From: Telluribacter humicola
Lineage (GTDB): Bacteria > Bacteroidota > Bacteroidia > Cytophagales > Spirosomataceae
Direction of reading: 5' to 3'
Length of the DNA stretch: 64,000 nucleotides
Assembly: GCF_017355935.1 (NCBI RefSeq)
Contig: NZ_JAFIQT010000011.1
Span: 44,101 to 108,100, forward strand
In this document: piece by piece, positions 25,750 to 33,138 of the stretch
How positions within the stretch are numbered: the first letter of the stretch is position 1
Layout of the letters: every line of letters begins with the position of its first letter
Position numbers and translations under genes: made by a program
The notes under the pieces: generated by a model
What the model was told of the DNA's origin: nothing
Seen by the model: the letters and a program-made list of their open reading frames with translations, nothing else
Database searches by the model: none

Positions 25750-25788
25750 ATTCTTTCTTTATTGAACGACAAATCTAACACATTCCCG

Positions 25789-26721
25789 CTACCCCAGCAG
25801 TTTCGAAAATACATCTCTGGCGTAGGCGAGGCTGCGTTGGTGTGCTTCTACAGCCTGCATGGTATGGGGTGAAGGTTTTTCGATGCACTGCTCCAGTACT
25901 ATGTGCGGACGAATGCCTAATACTTTGAGTTCCTGGGCCAGGCGGCGGTAGTCAATATCGCCTTCGCCCATGGCTTCGGACCATACACCTCCCACCGACT
26001 GCCGCACGTGCAGTTCAGTAATGCGTTTGCCATAGAGCTTCAGTACATCAAAGACTGCTATCTGCGAGTTGCCGGAGCCGCGGTACACCCAGTGTACATC
26101 GAAGCAGAAGGTCACGTTACGCGGGTCGGTGGCCAGCAGCATGTGGTGAAACTCGCGTGCCCCCGCCCGTAGCTCCACGTCGTGGGTATGGTAGGAGAGG
26201 GTAACGCCCCTCTTTCTGAGTTCAGCGCCTAGCTTATCCAGATTTTTGGCCTGCTCAGCCAGCTCCTGATCATTTTTGTTCTCGGTACCACCCCAACTAA
26301 TCGGACTCGGATTGGTAACCAGGATGCGGGTACCTAGTGGTTTGGTAGCTTCGGCAATCGCCAGTACCGAATCAATGGAATTCTGAGCTTCGTCCGCCTT
26401 GTGCAGCACGCTGTTAACGTAAGCGGAGGGTACAGTCAGACTATGCTTTTTTACCAGAGGTATCAGTTTCTTTACTTCATCCGCGTTGTTAAAGCTGGGT
26501 TCGTAGGCGGTCAGTCCCGACTTCTTAAATTCCGCCAGCGAAGCATCCAGGTCAGCCGTCCAGTTGCGGCCTTCGCGGCTATAAAATGTAAACCAGGTGT
26601 ACTGATTGCAGGCAATGGGAGAGGCCTTCACCTCTTCTGCTTGTAGTAGCTGAGGAGCAAGCAAGGCAGCTCCGGTAAGACCTGTGACAGTACTCAGAAA
26701 TTGGCGGCGATGGGTAGGCAT
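25789..26721 (-). CDS. Sugar phosphate isomerase/epimerase family TIM-barrel protein
   Basis: The 310-residue protein starts with a Tat-like leader, THRRQFLSTVTGLTGAALLAP, from the ATG at 26721; a more upstream ATG (26769) would put 16 extra residues before the twin Arg. The body is an AP-endonuclease 2-type TIM barrel with the metal-site pieces SYHTHDVE, FCFDVHWVYRG, HVR and VLEQ. Family members isomerize or epimerize sugars or inositol derivatives. The export signal suggests a periplasmic enzyme, common in Bacteroidota and Planctomycetes. The neighbouring SMP-30 lactonase and sulfatase suggest a sugar catabolism theme. Confidence 0.85.
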   Translation of the reverse strand: MPTHRRQFLSTVTGLTGAALLAPQLLQAEEVKASPIACNQYTWFTFYSREGRNWTADLDASLAEFKKSGLTAYEPSFNNADEVKKLIPLVKKHSLTVPSAYVNSVLHKADEAQNSIDSVLAIAEATKPLGTRILVTNPSPISWGGTENKNDQELAEQAKNLDKLGAELRKRGVTLSYHTHDVELRAGAREFHHMLLATDPRNVTFCFDVHWVYRGSGNSQIAVFDVLKLYGKRITELHVRQSVGGVWSEAMGEGDIDYRRLAQELKVLGIRPHIVLEQCIEKPSPHTMQAVEAHQRSLAYARDVFSKLLG

Positions 26722-26824
26722 GGCTGTGGGTAGCTTAGTCAGTACCAGTGTAAAATACGGCTTTCCCATTTTCTACTGCCTAACATCGTGTGGCTATTGT
26801 GGTGAATTAGGAGTGGGGAGTGGT

Positions 26825-26832
26825 TAACTTTG
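26825..26832 (+). promoter_or_regulatory. Candidate -7 element TAACTTTG upstream of the SMP-30 gene
   Basis: The octamer fits TAnnTTTG, 42 bp before the ATG at 26875. A TTG at 26797-26799 is spaced too far for an ideal -33, so the call is weak. Confidence 0.3.
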
Positions 26833-26874
26833 TAGCGTTACCTGCTTTTTGACAGTATACTTTTACTTATAACT

Positions 26875-27777
26875 ATGCGATCAAAACACATCTTTGCTTA
26901 TGCCTTATTCCTGTTGGCTCCGCTCCTGGGTGCCAACACAGATGATACCTCCCTTATAAAAAGTGGTGCTACCCTACAGAAGCTGGCGGGTGGCTTTGCC
27001 TTTACCGAAGGCCCTACCTCCGATAAGCAGGGAAATGTATACTTCACCGATCAGCCCAACAACCGTATACACAAGTGGAGTACCGACGGCCAACTGAGTA
27101 CCTACATGGAGCCGGCGGGTCGGGCCAATGGCCTTTTTATAGACAGTAAGGGAGATCTGTGGGCCTGCGCCGATGCTAATACGGAGCTTTGGAAGATTGA
27201 CAAGAACAAGAATGTAGTCGTAGCTCTTAAAGACTATACCGGACAGAAGTTCAACGGACCTAATGACCTGTGGGTAGCCCGCAACGGCAACATCTACTTT
27301 ACAGATCCATTCTACGCTCGTCCCTGGTGGGAGCACAAAACTCCCCCGCAGGATGTACAGGCCGTATACTACCTGAGCAAGGACCGCAAGACGCTGAACC
27401 GTGTAGCTGCTGATCTGAAGCAGCCTAACGGCATTATTGGTACCCCCGACGGTAAGATGCTGTACATCGCAGATATTGGCGCCAGTAAAACTTACTCCTA
27501 CCAGATTGAGAAGGATGGCTCACTCAGCAATAAGAAGCTATTCTGCGAGATGGGCTCCGACGGGATGACCCTGGACAACCGGGGGAATGTGTACCTGACC
27601 AACCGGGCGGGCGTGACGGTATTTAGCCCGCAGGGGGAGAAACTACTGAACATCCCGGTAGATGAGAGCTGGACGGCCAATGTCTGCTTTGGGGGCAAAG
27701 ACCACCAAACCCTGTTCGTGACGGCTAGTAAAAGTCTGTATGCAATTGATATGAATGTAAAGGGAGTGAAGCCCTGA
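26875..27777 (+). CDS. SMP-30/gluconolactonase family protein, secreted
   Basis: The 300-residue protein has a signal peptide (MRSKHIFAYALFLLAPLLGA) and a six-bladed propeller of the SMP-30/Gluconolactonase group. Metal-site features are visible: FTEGPTSDKQGNVYFTD with the first Glu, RANGLFIDSKGDLW with Asn, KFNGPNDLW with Asn, and GSDGMTLD with Asp. Family members hydrolyse aldonolactones in the presence of a divalent metal. It is likely periplasmic. It stands alone on the + strand between two reverse-strand genes, closed by a terminator. Confidence 0.9.
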   Translation: MRSKHIFAYALFLLAPLLGANTDDTSLIKSGATLQKLAGGFAFTEGPTSDKQGNVYFTDQPNNRIHKWSTDGQLSTYMEPAGRANGLFIDSKGDLWACADANTELWKIDKNKNVVVALKDYTGQKFNGPNDLWVARNGNIYFTDPFYARPWWEHKTPPQDVQAVYYLSKDRKTLNRVAADLKQPNGIIGTPDGKMLYIADIGASKTYSYQIEKDGSLSNKKLFCEMGSDGMTLDNRGNVYLTNRAGVTVFSPQGEKLLNIPVDESWTANVCFGGKDHQTLFVTASKSLYAIDMNVKGVKP

Positions 27778-27792
27778 TAGTAGCTGGATTTG

Positions 27793-27834
27793 AAAGCGGA
27801 GCGGGAGACTTTTTCTTCCCGCTCCGCTTTTTTT
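27793..27834. terminator. Bidirectional terminator between the SMP-30 and sulfatase genes
   Basis: The arm aaagcggagcggga (27793-27806) pairs with tcccgctccgctttt, then a T-run. The A-run on the opposite side and the convergent genes support two-way use. Confidence 0.85.
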
Positions 27835-29263
27835 AGTACCCCAGCGTAACAAAGGCCGGATGCTCTGACTTGGTGCGGGCGGCATCGAGTAGTTGCTCCA
27901 TCTGACGGAGCCGATCGGGCTGCGTAGCCGCCAGATCCTTCTGCTCACTCAGGTCTTTTTTTAGATTGTACAGTTCAGTTTTTATACTGCCGTCTTTCTT
28001 CTTCAATCGCACGATCTTCCAGTCACCTTTGCGGAGGGCCTGTGAAAATCCTCCTTCGTGGAACTCCCAGTAAAGCGGACGTTCACCTACATTAGGCGCT
28101 TTGTTATCCGTAAATAGCGAAGCCATGGAAACACCATCAGTCTCGGGACGGGCCTTACTACCTGATAGCTCGAGTAGTGTAGGGAGCCAGTCCCAGCTAG
28201 CGGCGTAGAAGTCGGTAGTCTGGCCGGGCTTGATCTTCCCTTTCCAGTACGCTATACCCGGTACCCGGATACCTCCCTCGTACATATCGCGCTTTACACC
28301 CCGCAGCGGACCGCTGCTCTTAAAGAATTCCACATCCTTCGTCGTACGTCCGCCCTCCACGTGGGTACCGTTGTCGCTGGTGAAGAAGATGAGGGTATTC
28401 TCTTCCAGCCCCAGTTCACCCAGTTTGGCCCGTACATTACCTACGTAATCATCCACCCGACTCACCATGGCCGCGTAGGCGGCACGGGGCTGGCGTTGTC
28501 CGCCGTAGTGCAGGCCCGGATAAGGTACCTCTGTACCAAATACACTGTTACCGTTGGGGTCCTGGTAGCGGCTGAGCAGTTTGTCCGGCATCACCAGTTC
28601 GGCGTGGGGAATGGTCAGAGAGAGGTAGAGAAAGAAGGGTTTCGATTTATTTTCTTCGATAAAATCAACTGCCTTTTCGGCGATAAAATCATTGGCAAAT
28701 CCCTGATGTGCGGTACCTATGCGCTCCCGGATCGGAGTAGTGCCTTGCTTGAAGTGCCACAGAATACCCGGTAACTGAAAGTGCGCCTCTACATGGTGAA
28801 GGAATCCAACAAAACTATTCCAGCCTTTGAGGTCAGGCATACCGGTCGTGTTCATATCTCCCAGTCCCCACTTGCCAAACATCCCCGTAGTATAGCCTTC
28901 CTTTTGCAGGTACTGGGGCAGGATGGTGTCTTCGGCGCGGAGGGGTATCTCACCGTTGCCCCGTATGTAGTTATGCCCCGTATGCTTACCTGTCATAAGG
29001 GCGCAGCGGGAGGGAGCACATACGGTACTACCGGCGTAGAATTGATTAAACTTCAAACCCTCGGCCGCCAGTTGATCGAGGTGAGGGGTATTGATCTTTT
29101 CTTGTCCGTAAGGGCCTATATCACCATAGCCCAGGTCGTCGGCCATGATATAGATGATATTAGGCCTTGCAGCTACCGGTTCCTTTCGGGGTGATAGAGC
29201 CAGGAGTCCAAGTCCTCCGCAGAGTACCAGAAGGGCCAGAAAAGGTAAGCAGATGGATCTCAT
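27833..29263 (-). CDS. Sulfatase (arylsulfatase family), exported
   Basis: The 476-residue protein has an N-terminal signal or anchor (about 4-24). The sulfatase domain begins PNIIYIMADDLGYGD with the Ca2+-binding Asp pair at 42-43. The Cys-type formylglycine motif CAPSR is at 82-86, followed by the conserved LMTGKHTGHNYIRG. A later SDNGTHVEGG supplies further metal ligands. It would desulfate a sulfated carbohydrate or aryl sulfate outside the inner membrane and requires a formylglycine-generating enzyme, which is not in the window. Neighbouring sugar-related secreted proteins fit. Confidence 0.93.
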   Translation of the reverse strand: MRSICLPFLALLVLCGGLGLLALSPRKEPVAARPNIIYIMADDLGYGDIGPYGQEKINTPHLDQLAAEGLKFNQFYAGSTVCAPSRCALMTGKHTGHNYIRGNGEIPLRAEDTILPQYLQKEGYTTGMFGKWGLGDMNTTGMPDLKGWNSFVGFLHHVEAHFQLPGILWHFKQGTTPIRERIGTAHQGFANDFIAEKAVDFIEENKSKPFFLYLSLTIPHAELVMPDKLLSRYQDPNGNSVFGTEVPYPGLHYGGQRQPRAAYAAMVSRVDDYVGNVRAKLGELGLEENTLIFFTSDNGTHVEGGRTTKDVEFFKSSGPLRGVKRDMYEGGIRVPGIAYWKGKIKPGQTTDFYAASWDWLPTLLELSGSKARPETDGVSMASLFTDNKAPNVGERPLYWEFHEGGFSQALRKGDWKIVRLKKKDGSIKTELYNLKKDLSEQKDLAATQPDRLRQMEQLLDAARTKSEHPAFVTLGY

Positions 29264-29375
29264 ACAGGTAGGGGTTAGGAGTCGTAGGTAGGGAGCTGTC
29301 TGTCAAAGAAAAATGAACATAGCTCTCCTATTTCTGTTTTCTTTGAGAAAAACCTTTAGACCCCAAATACTACTC

Positions 29376-30128
29376 ATGCCCCGTATCGCCTTAATCACCG
29401 GGGCCTCTTCCGGTATCGGGAGGGCCACCGCCGAAGCCTTTGCCGTGGCAGGCTACGATCTGATCCTCTGTGGACGACGCGAAGATCGTCTGAAAGAACT
29501 GGTAGATAGTGTCTCTACAAGAGTACGTGCCATTGCGCTGGCATTTGATGTGCGCAGCCGTAAAGCTATGGCTCACGCGCTGGATTCGCTGCCTAATCAA
29601 TGGCGGGCCATTGATATCCTGGTCAATAATGCCGGAAATGCCCACGGCTTTGACGCTATCAACGAAGGAGAGCCGGATGACTGGGACGCCATGATGGACA
29701 GTAACGTAAAAGGACTACTGTACATGACCCGGGCCATCACTCCCGGTATGATAGAGCGCGGGAGAGGACATATAGTCAATCTCAGCTCCATTGCCGGTAA
29801 GGAAACGTACGCCAACGGTGCCGTCTACTGTGCTTCCAAAGCGGCCGTAGAAGCCCTGAGCCAGGGTATGCGGCTGGACCTTACTAAACATGGTATCAAA
29901 GTAACCAACATAGCTCCGGGAGCCGTGGAAACGGAGTTTTCCGAAGTTCGCTTCAAGGGAGATAAGGATCGTGCCAGTAAAGTATACGAAGGCTTTGAGC
30001 CGCTTCGGGCCGAGGATATAGCCAAAACGATCGTGTTCGCAGTTAGTGCGCCCGACCACGTTACTATAGCGGATATTACAATCCTGGCCTCAGCTCAGGC
30101 CGCTGCTACTACTGTTCACAGGAAGTGA
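29376..30128 (+). CDS. SDR family oxidoreductase (YdfG-like)
   Basis: The 250-residue classical SDR starts MPRIALITGASSGIGRA, giving the cofactor motif GASSGIG at 9-15. NNAGNAHG, a Ser in NLSSIAGK and the catalytic YCASK follow. The LCGRREDRL segment after beta-2 suggests NADP(H) preference. The overall pattern is closest to 3-hydroxy acid dehydrogenases such as YdfG; that assignment is by resemblance. The ATG at 29376 is preferred over one at 29313 because the Rossmann strand starts immediately. The gene overlaps the convergent esterase gene by 13 bp. Confidence 0.88.
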   Translation: MPRIALITGASSGIGRATAEAFAVAGYDLILCGRREDRLKELVDSVSTRVRAIALAFDVRSRKAMAHALDSLPNQWRAIDILVNNAGNAHGFDAINEGEPDDWDAMMDSNVKGLLYMTRAITPGMIERGRGHIVNLSSIAGKETYANGAVYCASKAAVEALSQGMRLDLTKHGIKVTNIAPGAVETEFSEVRFKGDKDRASKVYEGFEPLRAEDIAKTIVFAVSAPDHVTIADITILASAQAAATTVHRK

Positions 30129-30766
30129 GTTTTGAGGACGTGCTCATTGATAGCATGTCCACCCTGGTAGCGGATGATCTGTAAATCCGGTGCCTCCTCG
30201 TTGAGCCGGACCAGGTACTCCTGAACGTTTATTTTAGAGAGGAACTGGTCCTGCTCTCCACAAACATAGTAGGAGTTGGATTGGGGTAGTTTGTCAAGGC
30301 TGACCAGATCGGTGAGGCCATTGGCAAAGTGGCCGGCCCACAGGATCAGGCGGTCGCAGCGGAGCATGCCCCGGTCAAGCCAGCGGGAGGCAGTGGCGCA
30401 GCCCTGCGAAAAGCCCAGCACTGTTATTTCGATATTATCTAGCTTGCCCCCCTGGAGTACACTATGATAAAGCTGATCCAGGTACGAAACGTAGTCATCT
30501 ATTTCCAGATCACGATCTTCGCGGGTCATCCAGGAAGCTCCTACGTGTTCGAAGCCATTCTCAAGGTAAAAGCGGGAGAGGGCCTCCGGGGCTACAACCA
30601 GCGTCTGCCCGTCGTCGAGTGCACCAAATTTTTTGATGAACTGCTGAGCCAGCTGGCCGTACCCGTGCAGTACAAACCATACCCGGCGGGTGTTTTCTCC
30701 TAATTCTCCTAATGTGTAGTACGTAGCCGTACGTGATACGGGAATATGATGTTTGGTAGCATCCAT
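30116..30766 (-). CDS. Alpha/beta hydrolase, phospholipase/carboxylesterase type
   Basis: The 216-residue protein has the nucleophile elbow GFSQGCAT and a C-terminal His in GGHAINEHVL. It also has WFVLHGYGQLAQQFIKKF (oxyanion region HGYG) near the N-terminus. This matches the small serine carboxylesterase/lysophospholipase group. No signal peptide is visible, so it is cytoplasmic. The substrate is unknown. Its 3' end overlaps the convergent SDR gene by 13 bp. Confidence 0.8.
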   Translation of the reverse strand: MDATKHHIPVSRTATYYTLGELGENTRRVWFVLHGYGQLAQQFIKKFGALDDGQTLVVAPEALSRFYLENGFEHVGASWMTREDRDLEIDDYVSYLDQLYHSVLQGGKLDNIEITVLGFSQGCATASRWLDRGMLRCDRLILWAGHFANGLTDLVSLDKLPQSNSYYVCGEQDQFLSKINVQEYLVRLNEEAPDLQIIRYQGGHAINEHVLKTHFL

Positions 30767-30831
30767 AGCAGGAATGAGTGTCTATATCGGTTCTTGTGAT
30801 TTAAGAAGTTAACCTCCATAAAAAACTATAC

Positions 30832-31767
30832 CTACTCTTCGGTCATCACAGCCAGGACTCCTTCCTTAAGGGAATACGTAGATACCCGAATGTCACGGAT
30901 TCCATAGGTACGCAGCAGGTAATCTATCAGGCACACAGCCACAACGATCATATCGACCCGCAGTTCGATCATCCCCGGCAGGGTCATGCGTTCGTCGTGA
31001 TTGCGGGTAAGAAGCAGTTCATAGGTACGGTAAAATTCCGCCAGAGGCAGTTCATAGCTGATCTTGTCCTGGGGAGGCCACTGCCCGGTTCGGTGCTGGT
31101 AATCCATATCCACCAGCGTATCAAAGGTACCCGAGGAGCCTACCAGTACCGTCGGAGCGTACTGATGTATGGCATTGGCCAGCGGAATAAGCTGCTCGTC
31201 AAAGTAGTTGTAGAGTCGCTTACGATCGCTGTCGCGCAGAGGGTCCGTGTGCATAAACCGCTCCATCAGACGCTGGCCACCAATCTCGAAGCTCTGCTTC
31301 CAGAAGATCTGACGGCTGTTGCAGATTATGAATTCCACACTTCCTCCACCAATATCCACGATCAGCGAAGTAGCGGGTCCCAGGTCAACGGCCGAACGTA
31401 CGCCGTGGTAGATATACCGGGCCTCTTCGTCACCATTGATTACGGTGATCCTTATGCCCGTCTCGCGGAGGATGGTACTGCAGAAGTCAGCGCTGTTGTC
31501 GGCACTGCGTATGGCACTGGTACCAAAGGCAAAGGTATGTTCGGGTTGTACCTGGTACTCATCCAGCCTTTCGCGGAAGGAATGGAGTACTCCCAGGGCC
31601 CGTTGTGTAGCCTCCTCCGTAATGATCCGTTGGTTGATTCCTCCCTTACCAATCCGGGCCGGACGGCTGATCCGGTAAAGAGGTAGAATGCCGTCAGTAG
31701 TTTTTTCGATGATGAGCAGATGGAAGGTATTGGTACCTAAGTCAATGATACCCAAACGAGAGGCCAT
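30832..31767 (-). CDS. Ppx/GppA phosphatase family protein
   Basis: The 311-residue protein has the ASKHA-fold motifs of exopolyphosphatase/pppGpp phosphatase: GIIDLGTNTFHLLI (phosphate 1), FGTSAIRSA, VDIGGGSVEFII (phosphate 2) and VGSSGTFDT (adenosine-type). The HD-like C-terminal half of E. coli Ppx is absent, the usual short form in Bacteroidota. It should hydrolyse polyphosphate or pppGpp. The ATG at 31767 (MASRLGIIDLG) is chosen because the first motif follows directly. Divergent rpsU lies 133 bp away. Confidence 0.9.
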   Translation of the reverse strand: MASRLGIIDLGTNTFHLLIIEKTTDGILPLYRISRPARIGKGGINQRIITEEATQRALGVLHSFRERLDEYQVQPEHTFAFGTSAIRSADNSADFCSTILRETGIRITVINGDEEARYIYHGVRSAVDLGPATSLIVDIGGGSVEFIICNSRQIFWKQSFEIGGQRLMERFMHTDPLRDSDRKRLYNYFDEQLIPLANAIHQYAPTVLVGSSGTFDTLVDMDYQHRTGQWPPQDKISYELPLAEFYRTYELLLTRNHDERMTLPGMIELRVDMIVVAVCLIDYLLRTYGIRDIRVSTYSLKEGVLAVMTEE

Positions 31768-31900
31768 ACAGAGTAAATTTGATGCGACCGCCAAAAATAG
31801 CTAAAATTAGATGAGTTAGTCCTTGATTTTCTGTTGAATCTATGTTTTCTTTGCAATCCGATTTTCTAGAAACTAACAAAAACATCTATAATTTTTAGGT

Positions 31901-32098
31901 ATGCTCATTATTAACGTAAAAGACAACGAATCAATCGACCGCGCACTGAAGCGTTACAAGAAGAAATTTGAGAGAACAGGTACTATGCGTCAGCTTCGTG
32001 CACGTACGGCTTTCGAAAAGCCATCAGTAAAGCGTCGTTTTGAGGTTTTGCGTGCTGCTTACAAAGAGAGAATGTACGGTAACCACAACGAGCAATAG
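31901..32098 (+). CDS. rpsU: 30S ribosomal protein S21
   Basis: The 65-residue protein is a clear bS21: a start MLIINVKDNESIDRALKRYK, the KFERTGTMRQLRAR core and a basic C-terminus. S21 sits on the small subunit platform near the anti-Shine-Dalgarno end of 16S rRNA; in Bacteroidota it helps hide that end. A hairpin with a T-run follows, and xerC comes next on the same strand, a conserved Bacteroidota pairing. Confidence 0.97.
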   Translation: MLIINVKDNESIDRALKRYKKKFERTGTMRQLRARTAFEKPSVKRRFEVLRAAYKERMYGNHNEQ

Positions 32099-32150
32099 TA
32101 CGTTGAGAAACTACTGCGTGTAGCTTTCTACAGGATTATTGCATCTATAT

Positions 32151-32187
32151 AAAAAGGGGCTGTCTTGTCAAAGACGGCCTTTTTTTG
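32151..32187 (+). terminator. Terminator between rpsU and xerC
   Basis: The hairpin ggctgtctt-gtca-aagacggcc is followed by TTTTTTT. It lies 14 bp before the xerC ATG, so it may attenuate read-through from rpsU. Confidence 0.75.
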
Positions 32188-32200
32188 TAGCTTGGGCCCT

Positions 32201-33073
32201 ATGATAGAGCCTTTTTTAGATCATCTTCGTTACGAGAAGCGCGTCAGCGGGCACACCATCACAGCCTACGCCAGTGACCTCGACCAGTTCGGGAAGTACC
32301 TGCTGTTTCAGTACGAGTTGGATAAGCCCGAACAGGCTACCCCGCCCATGCTGCGGTCGTGGGTGGTGAGCTTGGTGGAGGAGGGGATGAATCCTACCTC
32401 TGTCAACCGGAAGATGGCTACCATCCGCTCGTACTTTAAATTTCTGCGCAAAAAGAACCATATTCTTAAAGACCCCACTACTAACCTTACTTCCCTCAAG
32501 GCACGCAGGAAGCTGCCGGCTTTTGTGGAGGAGAAGGCTATGGACCTGCTCTTTGACAACGTCGAATTTCCGGAGGGCTTTGAAGGCTTGCGTGACCGCA
32601 TCCTGCTGGAACTGCTGTACGGTACCGGTATGCGTTTGTCTGAGCTGATTGCCCTGGAAGTAGGCCAGGTAGATACCGACAGCCGTATTGTGCGGGTATT
32701 TGGAAAGCGTTCCAAAGAGCGGCTGATACCGATTACGGCTAGTCTGGCGCACCTACTTACTGATTATATAAGCCAGCGGGCTCCGGTGGAGGATACCCCT
32801 GTACTACTACTTACAGATTCAGGCAAAGCCGTGTATCCGGTATTTGTGCAGCGCCTGGTAAAGAAGTACTTATCTGCCGTCACGACCCTACAGCAGAAAA
32901 GCCCGCACGTACTGCGCCACACCTATGCGACACACCTGCTCAATAGGGGAGCTGATCTCAATGCGATCAAGGAATTACTGGGTCATGCCAACCTGGCTGC
33001 TACACAGATATACACCCATAACTCCATCGAGAAACTTAAAAAAACGCATCAACAGGCACACCCAAAGGCCTGA
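32201..33073 (+). CDS. xerC: Tyrosine recombinase XerC/XerD type
   Basis: The 290-residue protein has the N-terminal SAM-like core-binding domain (MIEPFLDHLRYEKRVSGHT) and the catalytic domain. The catalytic residues are recognisable: Arg in GTGMRLSE, His-x-x-Arg in HVLRHTYATHLL, His in LGHANL and the Tyr nucleophile in QIYTHN. It would resolve chromosome dimers at dif with its partner. The ATG at 32201 fits the family start. Because it directly follows rpsU with no transposon nearby, this is the housekeeping enzyme rather than an integrase; which of XerC or XerD is not certain. Confidence 0.9.
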   Translation: MIEPFLDHLRYEKRVSGHTITAYASDLDQFGKYLLFQYELDKPEQATPPMLRSWVVSLVEEGMNPTSVNRKMATIRSYFKFLRKKNHILKDPTTNLTSLKARRKLPAFVEEKAMDLLFDNVEFPEGFEGLRDRILLELLYGTGMRLSELIALEVGQVDTDSRIVRVFGKRSKERLIPITASLAHLLTDYISQRAPVEDTPVLLLTDSGKAVYPVFVQRLVKKYLSAVTTLQQKSPHVLRHTYATHLLNRGADLNAIKELLGHANLAATQIYTHNSIEKLKKTHQQAHPKA

Positions 33074-33138
33074 AACCGATTTTTTAGGATATATTTGCCC
33101 TGAATCGAGTATGTAAGATAAAATTTCGTCCCTATCTC

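Noticed and set aside
30997..31686. A 229-codon open frame opposite the Ppx/GppA gene
   Set aside because: Antisense to a complete, motif-bearing gene and no recognisable domain.
32201..33073. The tyrosine recombinase as a phage or island integrase
   Set aside because: It follows rpsU in the known housekeeping order and no att-like repeats, tRNA or mobile genes are near.
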